Below are positions 25,121 through 34,126 of a stretch of 35,228 nucleotides of DNA, piece after piece (the stretch's first letter is position 1; every line of letters begins with the position of its first letter). The position numbers and the translations under genes are program-made. The DNA comes from an uncultured Bacteroidota bacterium (GTDB lineage: Bacteria; Bacteroidota; Bacteroidia; Bacteroidales; F082), in contig UQNO01000022.1 of NCBI GenBank assembly GCA_900542475.1, forward strand, positions 1 through 35,228, written 5' to 3'. A model generated the notes under the pieces. That model was not told the DNA's origin. It did no database searches and saw nothing but the letters and a program-made list of their open reading frames with translations.

Positions 25121-25927
25121 ATGCTAAAAAACAGGTTTTTCTTATCGGTGATAATATGTTCGCTGGGCTGCGTGTCCTGTAGTAAATACAGTAAATTGCT
25201 TAAAGGAACAGACAATGAGGCTAAATATAATGCCGCATTGGAGTATTATGAGAAAAAAAACTACGACCGCGCCTTGCAGCTTTTTGATGTCATGCAAGCA
25301 TACTATCGCACCAAGCCCGAAGGCGAGAATATTTCTTACCTGACAGCAGAGTGCTATTACTATAAGAAAGATTATGTCATTGCAAGCAGTTATTACAAGC
25401 GTTTTGTGACGAGATACCCTATCTCAAAGCATGCAGAAGAAGCCTTGTACAAAAGCGCGCTTTGCTATTATAGGATTTCTCCGAAGATGACACTCGACCA
25501 GTCGGACTCTTATACGGCGATAAATGAATTTCAGAATTTTATCGACGTCTTTCCGAACAGCGACAAGGTGGACGACGCTAACGCCAGAATCGATACCTTG
25601 CGCATGAAACTTGAAGAAAAAGAATACGACATTTGCAGGCTTTATTTCAAGATGGAAGAATATCAGGCGGCAATAACAAGCTATGAGACATATTTGAGAG
25701 ACTATCCGACGACAAAATACCGTGAGGAGATTCTCAACAATATGGTTATCAACTATTATCGCTATGCCGAAAACAGTGTCAAGGCAAAACAAAGAGAACG
25801 CTATGAGTTGGCACTGGAAAAGTATAATACCTTGTGCTACGTCTTTCCAGACAGCGAATATATTCCAAAATTGGAGACAACAGTTGCTAAAATAAAAGAA
25901 AATTTAGGAAAATATAAATCAAATTAA
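25121..25927 (+). CDS. bamD: Outer membrane protein assembly lipoprotein BamD
   Basis: Lipoprotein partner of BamA in folding outer-membrane beta-barrels; 268 residues. The signal peptide ends in two candidate lipid Cys, C17 (SLGC) and C20 (CVSC); the latter precedes SKYSKLLKGTD, typical of Bacteroidota BamD. TPR-like helices follow (KYNAALEYYEKKNYDRALQ, EEALYKSALCYYRISP, TYLRDYPTTKYREEIL). It heads a compact unit with rpoZ, coaBC, DUF4835 and recN. No upstream in-frame start is available, so the ATG beside the predicted promoter is the start. Confidence 0.92.
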   Translation: MLKNRFFLSVIICSLGCVSCSKYSKLLKGTDNEAKYNAALEYYEKKNYDRALQLFDVMQAYYRTKPEGENISYLTAECYYYKKDYVIASSYYKRFVTRYPISKHAEEALYKSALCYYRISPKMTLDQSDSYTAINEFQNFIDVFPNSDKVDDANARIDTLRMKLEEKEYDICRLYFKMEEYQAAITSYETYLRDYPTTKYREEILNNMVINYYRYAENSVKAKQRERYELALEKYNTLCYVFPDSEYIPKLETTVAKIKENLGKYKSN

Positions 25928-25928
25928 A

Positions 25929-26267
25929 ATGATAGACTTTAGAAAAGTTAAGACGGAAACGACCGCGATAACACGTCAGAAAGACCAATTCTATGCGGGA
26001 ACAGGCAATATCTACGAAACAGTTGCTATTCTTGCAAAGAGAGCCAATCAAATCGCAACAGAAGAGAAACAGGAACTCAATAAAAAGATGGAGGAGTTTG
26101 TTTCAAGCAATGATACTCTTGAGGAAGTTTTCGAAAACAAAGAGCAAATCGAACTCGCGAAATTCTACGAGAGACTGCCAAAACCCACTCTTATCGCTAT
26201 TGACGAATTTTTGAACGACAAGCTCTACTATCGTAATCCTAACAAGAAAAACGAGGGCGACTTCTAA
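25929..26267 (+). CDS. rpoZ: RNA polymerase omega subunit (Bacteroidota type)
   Basis: A 112-residue protein. The conserved part TGNIYETVAILAKRANQIATEEK is the omega/Rpb6 signature helix region that braces the beta' subunit. The C-terminal part (KPTLIAIDEFLNDKLYYR) is characteristic of the Bacteroidota form. It lies 1 bp after bamD and 2 bp before coaBC; the link with coaBC is a widespread gene order. Assembly with the RpoC at the start of the window is expected. Confidence 0.88.
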   Translation: MIDFRKVKTETTAITRQKDQFYAGTGNIYETVAILAKRANQIATEEKQELNKKMEEFVSSNDTLEEVFENKEQIELAKFYERLPKPTLIAIDEFLNDKLYYRNPNKKNEGDF

Positions 26268-26269
26268 AA

Positions 26270-27478
26270 ATGCTCACCGGAAAGAAAGTCCTGATCGGAA
26301 TTACGGGAAGCATTGCCGCCTATAAAATCCCTCTGTTGGTGCGTCTGCTGAAGAGGCAAGGTGCTGAAGTGCAGCTTGTGATGACCGACGCGGCAAAAGA
26401 TTTCGTAACACCACTCACGTTAGCCACGCTGAGTGGTTTGCCGGTTTTATCAAAGGGCTTTGACACCGAGACAGGCAAGTGGAACAGCCACGTGGAACTG
26501 GGTCTGTGGGCCGACGTCTTGGTGATAGCGCCGGCATCTGCCAATACCATCGCCAAGATGGCTTCAGGGGCTGCCGACAACTATCTGTTGACAGTATGCT
26601 TGTCGGCGAAATGTCCGATAATGTTCGCTCCCGCAATGGATCTGGATATGTACAAACACCCCGCCACGCAGGAAAACATCAGCACCCTTGTCAGCCGTGG
26701 ATGCCTCTTCATAGCACCATCATCGGGTGAACTGGCATCGGGACTCTGCGGCGAGGGTAGAATGGCAGAACCACAAGAGATTTTTGACCGTATCAAAGAA
26801 TTCTTCTATAACAAACAACGTTTCGCTGGCAAAAAAGTGCTTGTGACAGCCGGCCCTACATACGAAGCCATCGACCCGGTACGCTTCATCGGCAATCATA
26901 GCTCGGGACTGATGGGAATAGAGATAGCACGCGCCTTCGCCGACCAAGGCGCCGACGTGACACTCGTGCTCGGACCATCGTCAATACGACCGGAAAGAAC
27001 TAATATCCAAGTGATTCCGGTGACATCGGCAAAAGAAATGTTCAACGCTGCAACAGCGGCTTTCAAACACGCCAATATCGCTGTGCTGAGCGCCGCCGTC
27101 GCCGACTTTCGTCCGGAAACGACCGCCAATCAAAAGATTAAAAAAGACCCGGACAAAGATGAAATGACGCTGCGTCTCGTGAAAACAGACGATATACTTA
27201 AAACTCTCGGCCAAAACAAAAAAGATAACCAAATTCTTGTGGGTTTTGCACTCGAAACAGAAAACGGCGTCGAGAACGCAAAGAAAAAACTGCATACCAA
27301 AAACCTTGATATGATCGTTCTGAATACGATGAACGAGGCTGGCGTGGGTTTCAAAACAAAAACCAACAAAGTCAATATCATAACAAAAGACAATGAGATT
27401 CGTGATTTCGAACTTAAACCGAAAAGCGAAGTGGCTCAAGATGTATTAGACGCTGTTTATCAACTACTTGCAAAATAA
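26270..27478 (+). CDS. coaBC: Bifunctional phosphopantothenoylcysteine decarboxylase / synthase
   Basis: Coenzyme A synthesis: CoaB joins phosphopantothenate and cysteine, CoaC decarboxylates the product with FMN; 402 residues, normal length. CoaC half: ITGSIAAYK, catalytic H74 in NSHVEL, PAMD (121-124, with Asp where most homologues have Asn), and C160 in the flexible flap SGLCGEGRM. CoaB half from about 184: VLVTAGPTYEAIDPVRFIGN and VLSAAVADFRP, then KIKK. Tightly packed between rpoZ and the DUF4835 gene. Confidence 0.96.
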   Translation: MLTGKKVLIGITGSIAAYKIPLLVRLLKRQGAEVQLVMTDAAKDFVTPLTLATLSGLPVLSKGFDTETGKWNSHVELGLWADVLVIAPASANTIAKMASGAADNYLLTVCLSAKCPIMFAPAMDLDMYKHPATQENISTLVSRGCLFIAPSSGELASGLCGEGRMAEPQEIFDRIKEFFYNKQRFAGKKVLVTAGPTYEAIDPVRFIGNHSSGLMGIEIARAFADQGADVTLVLGPSSIRPERTNIQVIPVTSAKEMFNAATAAFKHANIAVLSAAVADFRPETTANQKIKKDPDKDEMTLRLVKTDDILKTLGQNKKDNQILVGFALETENGVENAKKKLHTKNLDMIVLNTMNEAGVGFKTKTNKVNIITKDNEIRDFELKPKSEVAQDVLDAVYQLLAK

Positions 27479-27483
27479 GCATT

Positions 27484-28398
27484 ATGAAAAAAATCATTAT
27501 CCCAATATTGTTGATACTCTGCTTCGTGACACTCAATGTGAGGGCACAAGAGTTTAATTTCCAGGTGACGGTCAATACGAAACAGGTTGCAGGTACCGAC
27601 CAGCGTGTGTATGAAGCCCTGCAGGAAGCCGTGATAAACTTCATGAACAACCGCATCTGGACAAACATCAAATTTGAAGAGCATGAACGTATTGAAGGGA
27701 CAATGGTGATAGTGGTTAAAAACAAGGAAGGCAACAACATCTCGGGAGAACTGAATATCGGTTTGCGCCGCCCGGTGTATAAGTCCGGCTACAACACCCC
27801 TCTTCTGAATTACGTGGATTCTGATTTTAACTTCAGCTATATCGAGTCGCAACCGCTTGATTTCAACGATAATTCATATATGTCGAATCTTACCTCTATG
27901 CTGGCATTTTACGCATATTACAGCTTGGGATTGTATTTCGACTCCTTCGGTCTTTATGGCGGAGAGGATATGTACAAGGCGGCAGAACAGGTGCTTACTC
28001 AAGCACAAAGCTCAACAGAAACAGGTTGGAAAGCTTTCGACAGCTATAAAAACCGTTATTGGCTGCTCGACAGCTTTACAAATACCGCCTATCGTCAACT
28101 GCGTCAGTTTATATATGAGTATCATAGACTTGGACTCGATGTGATGGGCTCTGGCAAGATTGATGACGGACGCATGGCGATTACCAAGTCGCTCGACTAT
28201 GTGAAAAATGTGTATAGCAGCAAGTCTAATCTCTATTACTTGCAGATTCTTAACGATACGAAACGTGCCGAGTGGAAGAATGTTTACTCGATGGGTCCTC
28301 AACAGGAACGTACAAAAGCAGTGAACGTTTTTCGTGAAATCGACCCCACACACTCCGAAGAATATGAAGCCTTGCTGACGGCAAAACCAAGATTTTAA
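27484..28398 (+). CDS. DUF4835 family exported protein
   Basis: A 304-residue protein with a signal peptide (MKKIIIPILLILCFVTLNVRAQ). Family features recalled for DUF4835 are visible: an N-terminal VNTKQVAGTDQRVYEALQ segment, a middle LTSMLAFYAYYSLGLYFDSF, and a C-terminal VFREIDPTHSEEYEALL. It is always, as far as I recall, found between coaBC and recN in Bacteroidota. A periplasmic or envelope role is likely, but the function is unknown. Confidence 0.88.
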   Translation: MKKIIIPILLILCFVTLNVRAQEFNFQVTVNTKQVAGTDQRVYEALQEAVINFMNNRIWTNIKFEEHERIEGTMVIVVKNKEGNNISGELNIGLRRPVYKSGYNTPLLNYVDSDFNFSYIESQPLDFNDNSYMSNLTSMLAFYAYYSLGLYFDSFGLYGGEDMYKAAEQVLTQAQSSTETGWKAFDSYKNRYWLLDSFTNTAYRQLRQFIYEYHRLGLDVMGSGKIDDGRMAITKSLDYVKNVYSSKSNLYYLQILNDTKRAEWKNVYSMGPQQERTKAVNVFREIDPTHSEEYEALLTAKPRF

Positions 28399-28402
28399 AC
28401 AA

Positions 28403-30064
28403 ATGCTGCAGCGCCTCACAATAAGTAATTATGCCTTAATTGATTCATTGTCAATATCTTTTGATGATGGTTTTAGCGTTATTACAGGTGAGACCGGTGC
28501 TGGAAAATCAATACTTCTCGGAGCATTGGGATTTGTGCTTGGTGAACGTGCCGATTCAAACATAATGCTTGATGAATCGAAAAAATGTGTGGTCGAGGCA
28601 TCGTTTGTTGTTGATAATGAACCTTGCAGGAGGTTTTTTGAAGACAACGACCTTGACTTTGACACAGAGTTGATTTTAAGACGGGAACTCTCCCCGACAA
28701 AAAAATCACGCGCTTTCATCAACGATACTCCGGTAACAGCCATGCAACTGAAAGAACTTGGCGGTCAATTGATTGATATACACTCTCAACATGATTCTCT
28801 GCTGCTTAACAATGCCGATTTTCAACTTCAGATAATAGACAATGCAGCCGATAATAATTCATTACTAGTTGAGTATCAATATGTTTATCATAAATTCGTT
28901 TTATTGAAAAAAGAGTTGAAGTCTCTCCGTGAGATGACTCAAAAAAATGTTGCGGAAAACGATTTTCTGACATTTCAACTTGATGAATTGTTGAAAGCCG
29001 ATTTGCAAGATGGTGAATATGATGAAGTTAGCCGACAAATGGAGCTTCTTGAAAATGCAGAGGAAGTGAAGACGTTGTTGGCTTGCTCGTTGAATAATCT
29101 GAATGACTCGGAGTTTTCACTTCTTGACCAACTGAATGATTTGAAATCGTCAGTTGATAAGCTGAGAAAATATATTCCTCAAGCTGAACAGTATCTTGAT
29201 AGGATAGACTCAACAAAAATCGAGTTGAAAGACATAGCGCAAGACCTTGAAAATCTACAGAACAGCATACAGTTTGACGCGAGTTCGTTGAATGAAGTCC
29301 ATGAGCGTTTCGACTTGATTCAGCGTTTGATGATGAAACATCATGTAAATGATTACTCTGATTTGCTGAATATCAGAAAGGATTTGCAACATAAAATAGG
29401 CGCTTTCGCAAATATTGACGAGGAAATCGCCAAGAAAGAGCAGGAACTTAAGAGATGCGGGACGGAATTGACAAAAATGGCGGATAATCTGTCGGACAGA
29501 CGAAAGAGAGAGAAGGTCGCGTTTGAGAAATCGGTGACAGAGATTATTCGTCGGCTGAAAATGCCGCATGGTGTTTTCGCAATAGAGATTTCAGAGATTT
29601 CAGAGATTTCGGCTAATGGCAAAGACAAGATACGTTTTTTGTTCACTGCTAACAAAGGCATTGCTCCTGATGACATGAGCCGTGTCACGTCGGGTGGCGA
29701 GTTGTCGCGTCTGATGCTCGCTATCAAGGCAGTGGCAGCTGGGAGCAGCTATATTCCGACTTTGATTTTCGATGAGATTGATGCCGGCGTTTCGGGCGAG
29801 GTGGCCTCTAAACTTGGCGACATCATGAAGACAATGGGTGAGAAGCTTCAGGTTGTCTCTATCACGCATCTGCCGCAAATCGCCTCGAAAGCCAAAAAAC
29901 ATTTCTTTGTTTATAAAGATGAAAGCGCGCAAAAAACACGCTCGTGTATCAGACCGCTGTCTCATGATGAGCGCATTGCCGAGATTGCCAAGATGCTCAG
30001 CAACGATAAAATAACCCCGGAAGCTGTCAAAGCCGCCGAGGTTATGTTAAACGTTGATGGTTAG
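28403..30064 (+). CDS. recN: DNA repair protein RecN
   Basis: SMC-like ATPase acting at double-strand breaks; 553 residues, usual length. Walker A is GETGAGKS (29-36) after the N-terminal LTISNYALIDSLSISF. A central coiled coil spans about 150-370. The signature TSGGELSRLMLA and Walker B TLIFDEIDAGVSGEV follow, then the D/H-loop region VVSITHLPQIAS. Near residue 395 a 9-bp unit is repeated three times in tandem (EIS x3). It ends only 14 bp from the convergent M16 peptidase gene. Confidence 0.96.
   Translation: MLQRLTISNYALIDSLSISFDDGFSVITGETGAGKSILLGALGFVLGERADSNIMLDESKKCVVEASFVVDNEPCRRFFEDNDLDFDTELILRRELSPTKKSRAFINDTPVTAMQLKELGGQLIDIHSQHDSLLLNNADFQLQIIDNAADNNSLLVEYQYVYHKFVLLKKELKSLREMTQKNVAENDFLTFQLDELLKADLQDGEYDEVSRQMELLENAEEVKTLLACSLNNLNDSEFSLLDQLNDLKSSVDKLRKYIPQAEQYLDRIDSTKIELKDIAQDLENLQNSIQFDASSLNEVHERFDLIQRLMMKHHVNDYSDLLNIRKDLQHKIGAFANIDEEIAKKEQELKRCGTELTKMADNLSDRRKREKVAFEKSVTEIIRRLKMPHGVFAIEISEISEISANGKDKIRFLFTANKGIAPDDMSRVTSGGELSRLMLAIKAVAAGSSYIPTLIFDEIDAGVSGEVASKLGDIMKTMGEKLQVVSITHLPQIASKAKKHFFVYKDESAQKTRSCIRPLSHDERIAEIAKMLSNDKITPEAVKAAEVMLNVDG
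29585..29611 (+). repeat. Three tandem 9-bp units inside recN
   Basis: GAGATTTCA twice and GAGATTTCG once, in frame, coding EIS-EIS-EIS just before the second ATPase lobe. Unit loss or gain would keep the frame. Confidence 0.85.
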
Positions 30065-30078
30065 TATTGTTCTGAAGC

Positions 30079-32934
30079 CTATTTGAATATATCCTTGTAT
30101 TTCAATTCTTTCACACTTCCGAATTTTCCCAGTTTCTTCATGTCGATTTTTTTCTTGTTGCCCGACATCATGATGATAATTGGACGATTATCGACGAATT
30201 TCTTGTAAAATCTGTCAACGTCTTCGTATTCAGTCGTCTTGATGATTTCAGTTGTTTCCATTCGCGGGTCATAATTGTAACCCTCCTCAACCCATGCACT
30301 TACTGAAGCCGGAATGTTTCTGAAACTCACATAGTTGGATGCGCGCGACAAAATCAAGGCGTCTTTTGAAGCGTTGAACTTCTCAATGCGCTTGGGCATG
30401 TCGGTAATCAAACCGCGCAGCACCTCGATACCTTCGTTGGTCTTGTCTGACTGCGTTCCAAGGAATGCTAAAAGGTTGCCCGGCTTCCTGTCTAAATAGT
30501 CATAGGAAAAGTATGAATAAGCACTGTAACCTAATGAACGAAACTCTCTAACCTCTTGGAAAACAATAGAATACATATCAGTGCCGAAGTATTTGTTAAA
30601 TACCTGCGATACGGCTTTGTCGTTCTGACCAAGAATTTCGCTCGGAACATATATGTAAATGTTGCTCTGGCGGAATTTCTTGTTGTGAGCCATAAAGATT
30701 TGATTGTCAGTGTATTGCTTCTCTACTTTAAACTTCTTGTCAACTTTGACGACATCGTCCCTGACGAGATTGTGTTTCTTTAAAGTCTCGATGACTTTCT
30801 GATTATCGATATTCCCGACAAATAAAACCTCTCCACTGTGGTTGTGGGCTGTCCTTACTTCATTGATGAGTTCGGCACCCGTGCGTTTCTTCCACGTCTT
30901 CAAAGGTGTTTTGGCTTTATAAAATGATTGCTCGCCGTAAAGTGCGAGTTCGCGTACTGCAAGGGCCCATTCGGAAGCGTCTTCCTTGGAAGTCTGCTCA
31001 TTGATTTTCTCGCCGTCGTATATGATGTCTTTCTTTTTTTCATCGTTGGCAGGATTGAAAAGCTTGTCCTCGCAAAGGGCTAAAATCTGGTCGAAATCCT
31101 TTTCAAAACCTTCGATTTTCACATAGTTTGTGTTGTCGTTGGAAACAAGGTAAAAGCTCGCGCCAAGTTTTTGAAGAGCAAGGTTGAACTCCTCGAAACT
31201 CATGTTTTCGGTGCCTTGCAGTTCATGATATGAAAGGGCTCTCTCGAGATCCGGGTTGTTGTTTAAACCGTAGTTGTATTCGATAGAAAGGTTGAAGATG
31301 TCGTTATATGGATTTTTTGTGGAAATCATTGTGTAACAATCGTTTATCTTGGTGATTTCGACATCTTTGCCGAACTCGATGATTTGTGGAGTGACCTGCG
31401 GGACTTCTTCAGCCTCAATCATCTTGGCAAATTCCGACTTGGCGTCGGTGTTCTTCGCCTCTATAGGTTTCCAGTTGGGTTTATCGACTTTGTCTTTGTC
31501 CGGAAATCCCATTTTTGAGCGTACTGCAAGGTAGTCATTGCCGAAGTATTTGTTTGCCATGGCAACGATTTCGTCTTTTGTGATGGTTCTAATACGTTCA
31601 GTCTCAACGAGATATTCATTATAAGTCATTCCGCGTTGCTCAAGCTCAAGGAAGAGAAGTGCCAAGTTGTCCAGGCTTTCGGTTTTTTGTAAACGTTCTT
31701 TCAGCATATTGACGCGAATCGCCTCGAAGAGATCGTCGCTGAAGTCGCCGTTTTTCAGCTTGTCCAAGCTCGCAAAAATGTAATTTTCGGCTTCTTCGTG
31801 TGACTGACCGATAAGTTTCGGGACATAAAGTATGACGTTGGCGCCATGGTCTTCGAGAGAGAGAGGCAAGAGAGCTGCCGTCATGATATTGCCGTCGAGT
31901 ATATCTTTGTCCATGAGCCCTGTCCCTCCGTTGCTGAAGATGTTGCAAGCGATGCCAAGTGGCAGATAGTCGGTGTCGGAGATTTTCACGCCGCGCCAAG
32001 CCAACATGCCGATTTTGATAGGTGTCAGTTTTACGTCTTTGATAGTGGGACCGTTGAATTCCGGCAAGGTGAACTCGGGCTGGGCGGGAATCTCGCCGCT
32101 GCGCCAGATGCCGAATTTCTCGGCCACCATGGGCTCTATTTCCTCAATGTCGAAGTCGCCGACGAGGAGGAGTGTCATGTTGTTCGCAACGTAATAAGTG
32201 TTGAAAAACTCGCGCATCTTGCTTGTCTGCGGGTTCTTTAAATGCTCTGTCAATCCGATAATCGGACGGCCGTAAGGATGCTCTCCGAACACTTCTTTGA
32301 ACATGTATTCCTGAAACGCGCTGATAGGATTGTCACCGTACATGTTCTTTTCCTCGTACACAGTCTCAAGCTCGCTCTGGAAGAGACGGAACACCGGATA
32401 GCGGAAGCGTTCAGCGTAAACGTCCATCCACTTGCCAATCTGGTTGGAAGGAAAAGAGTTGAAATACATCGTCTGGTCGTAGGCAGTGCCTGCGTTCAAA
32501 CCTTGACCGCCCATCTTGGTGAGGATTACGTCAACCTCGTTGGGAATGGCGTAGTCGGTGGAAGCAAGTGACAATTCGTTGATTTTCGCCTGGATAGCGG
32601 TGCGCTCGTCGAGGTCGGCGGTCTCGTGAAGCCTGTCGTACATGATGTCGATGCTGTCGAGATACACCTTCTCGGCCTCCCAGTCGAGGGTGCCGATTTT
32701 ATCGGTGCCCTTGAACATGATGTGTTCGAAATAGTGAGCCATACCTGTGGCGTCAAGAGGGTCGTTCTTGCTGCCGGCGTGTACATAAACAGCGCCGTAG
32801 GCCTTCGGAGAGGAGTGGTCCTCGCACATAACAACCTTTAATCCATTGTCAAGATACGTGGTCTTGACTTTCAATTGAGCGCTCATCGTGTTGACGCTCA
32901 AAATGATAACTAATGATATAAATAATTTCTTCAT
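30079..32934 (-). CDS. Secreted M16 (insulinase-family) zinc peptidase
   Basis: A 951-residue exported peptidase with signal peptide ending near TMSAQ. The N-terminal half carries the inverted zinc motif HxxEH (H67, E70, H71 in HYFEH) and a distal ELETVYEE segment (E188, E195; spaced seven apart as in pitrilysin), so it should be active. An insertion of about 50 residues lies between the two. The C-terminal half has the M16 fold signatures (for example FQEVREFRSLGYSAYSYF) but no zinc motif, as is usual. Such periplasmic or surface enzymes degrade peptides. It starts 2 bases after the GntR gene stop, placing it in the ABC/GntR operon. Confidence 0.93.
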   Translation of the reverse strand: MKKLFISLVIILSVNTMSAQLKVKTTYLDNGLKVVMCEDHSSPKAYGAVYVHAGSKNDPLDATGMAHYFEHIMFKGTDKIGTLDWEAEKVYLDSIDIMYDRLHETADLDERTAIQAKINELSLASTDYAIPNEVDVILTKMGGQGLNAGTAYDQTMYFNSFPSNQIGKWMDVYAERFRYPVFRLFQSELETVYEEKNMYGDNPISAFQEYMFKEVFGEHPYGRPIIGLTEHLKNPQTSKMREFFNTYYVANNMTLLLVGDFDIEEIEPMVAEKFGIWRSGEIPAQPEFTLPEFNGPTIKDVKLTPIKIGMLAWRGVKISDTDYLPLGIACNIFSNGGTGLMDKDILDGNIMTAALLPLSLEDHGANVILYVPKLIGQSHEEAENYIFASLDKLKNGDFSDDLFEAIRVNMLKERLQKTESLDNLALLFLELEQRGMTYNEYLVETERIRTITKDEIVAMANKYFGNDYLAVRSKMGFPDKDKVDKPNWKPIEAKNTDAKSEFAKMIEAEEVPQVTPQIIEFGKDVEITKINDCYTMISTKNPYNDIFNLSIEYNYGLNNNPDLERALSYHELQGTENMSFEEFNLALQKLGASFYLVSNDNTNYVKIEGFEKDFDQILALCEDKLFNPANDEKKKDIIYDGEKINEQTSKEDASEWALAVRELALYGEQSFYKAKTPLKTWKKRTGAELINEVRTAHNHSGEVLFVGNIDNQKVIETLKKHNLVRDDVVKVDKKFKVEKQYTDNQIFMAHNKKFRQSNIYIYVPSEILGQNDKAVSQVFNKYFGTDMYSIVFQEVREFRSLGYSAYSYFSYDYLDRKPGNLLAFLGTQSDKTNEGIEVLRGLITDMPKRIEKFNASKDALILSRASNYVSFRNIPASVSAWVEEGYNYDPRMETTEIIKTTEYEDVDRFYKKFVDNRPIIIMMSGNKKKIDMKKLGKFGSVKELKYKDIFK

Positions 32935-32936
32935 AT

Positions 32937-33278
32937 TTAAACTTTTAAAATGTCTTCAATTTTAATTCCGTATAATTCCACTTTTTTCAGAAATTCAGGC
33001 GCTTCGTTTTCCAAAAAATCCTTTTTCTGTTCAGAAAGGATTTTCTCTTTCGCATCATCGCATACGTAAAATCCTATTCCGCGTTTTGTCGCTATGATTT
33101 CTTTCATCTGCAGCCGCTCGAACGCGCGCATCACCGTGTTGGGGTTCACTCCTAACTCAATGCCGAGCTCGCGCACCGACATCACCCTGTCGCCGCTGCG
33201 TAACCCGCCATTGAGAATGCGCTCGCATACGTGGTCGTAAATCTGCAGGTATATAGGCTTATGTCCGTTGAAAATCAT
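32937..33278 (-). CDS. GntR-family repressor, YtrA type
   Basis: A 113-residue regulator consisting of a GntR winged helix (PIYLQIYDHVCERILNG, SVRELGIELGVNPNTVMRAFERLQ, then wing KRGIGFYV) and a short helical C-terminal tail, with no effector domain. This short form beside an ABC transporter is typical of the YtrA subfamily, whose members usually repress their own operon. The ATG at 33278 is chosen, two bases after the permease stop; a TTG six bases upstream is possible. An 8-bp inverted repeat at the operon promoter (34976-34995) is a candidate operator. Confidence 0.92.
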   Translation of the reverse strand: MIFNGHKPIYLQIYDHVCERILNGGLRSGDRVMSVRELGIELGVNPNTVMRAFERLQMKEIIATKRGIGFYVCDDAKEKILSEQKKDFLENEAPEFLKKVELYGIKIEDILKV

Positions 33279-33280
33279 AG

Positions 33281-34126
33281 TCAATATCTTTGAGTTTTAA
33301 TTTTATGGAAAACGCCCCACAGCAAAACTGCTGAAATGATTATTTCAACATATAAAACCACATTCATGATGATTGTTATAAGGCGTTTTATGAATTCTGT
33401 GATGTTGTTGTCTTCAATAAATTGTTGGAATAACATCTCGTGATTTACTGCATAGTTGATGATGACAATCATGAAAATGATTGACAAAAGTATAAGTACA
33501 CCAATCATTTTGCTCGTTTTGTGTTTCTTGAAAACCATGTTCCCAAACATGAAAATTGACGATAACATTAATATGCCGAGCATACTTGAAATTTTCATGA
33601 AAGTTGAGGATAAGTTGTTGATAAACAAAGGGAAGGTGTCGTCTAAAAACATGTTGTTACTTGAAATGGCATGATTGATTTGTGTTTGTGTGTCGAAATA
33701 ATACGACACTGCGAAGCCGTCGTACGATCCGTTGAAGAGTGCGAGAATGCTGTCTATTGCGAGTGCGCCAGCTATATATATAATAGGTGTTACGATGGCG
33801 CAATAAATCACCATGCCGAGAAATTTCTCAAGTGTCGATGCAGGCAGCATGGCGTAACCGATGCCTTTGCGTGAGTCGTTGCAATATTTGTAAAGTCTTG
33901 CCGGCGCTATTATTAAAGAGATTTTTGCAAGATTGCCGATGAGAGTGATTCTTGAAAACACATCAAAAACATGTCTCTCATTTGTTGGCATGAGGAGGGC
34001 AAACAAATAAATAACCACCGGAATAGCCCATAATATGGCCAAAGTCAAAGTAAGGCTCGGAAAGAAATTCAGACCATCGTGTTTTAATACTTTGCCGAAA
34101 CGTTTGATATTCAAGATGTTGTTCAT
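33281..34126 (-). CDS. Membrane protein, likely ABC transporter permease
   Basis: A 281-residue integral membrane protein with about six hydrophobic segments (for example LTLTLAILWAIPVVIYLFAL near 27-46, GMVIYCAIVTPIIYIAGALA near 104-123, MIGVLILLSIIFMIVIINYA near 205-225). No specific family motif was recognised. Its ATG overlaps the stop of the ATPase gene (ATGA), and it is followed by the GntR gene, so it is most simply the permease partner of the ATPase. Substrate unknown. Confidence 0.8.
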   Translation of the reverse strand: MNNILNIKRFGKVLKHDGLNFFPSLTLTLAILWAIPVVIYLFALLMPTNERHVFDVFSRITLIGNLAKISLIIAPARLYKYCNDSRKGIGYAMLPASTLEKFLGMVIYCAIVTPIIYIAGALAIDSILALFNGSYDGFAVSYYFDTQTQINHAISSNNMFLDDTFPLFINNLSSTFMKISSMLGILMLSSIFMFGNMVFKKHKTSKMIGVLILLSIIFMIVIINYAVNHEMLFQQFIEDNNITEFIKRLITIIMNVVLYVEIIISAVLLWGVFHKIKTQRY

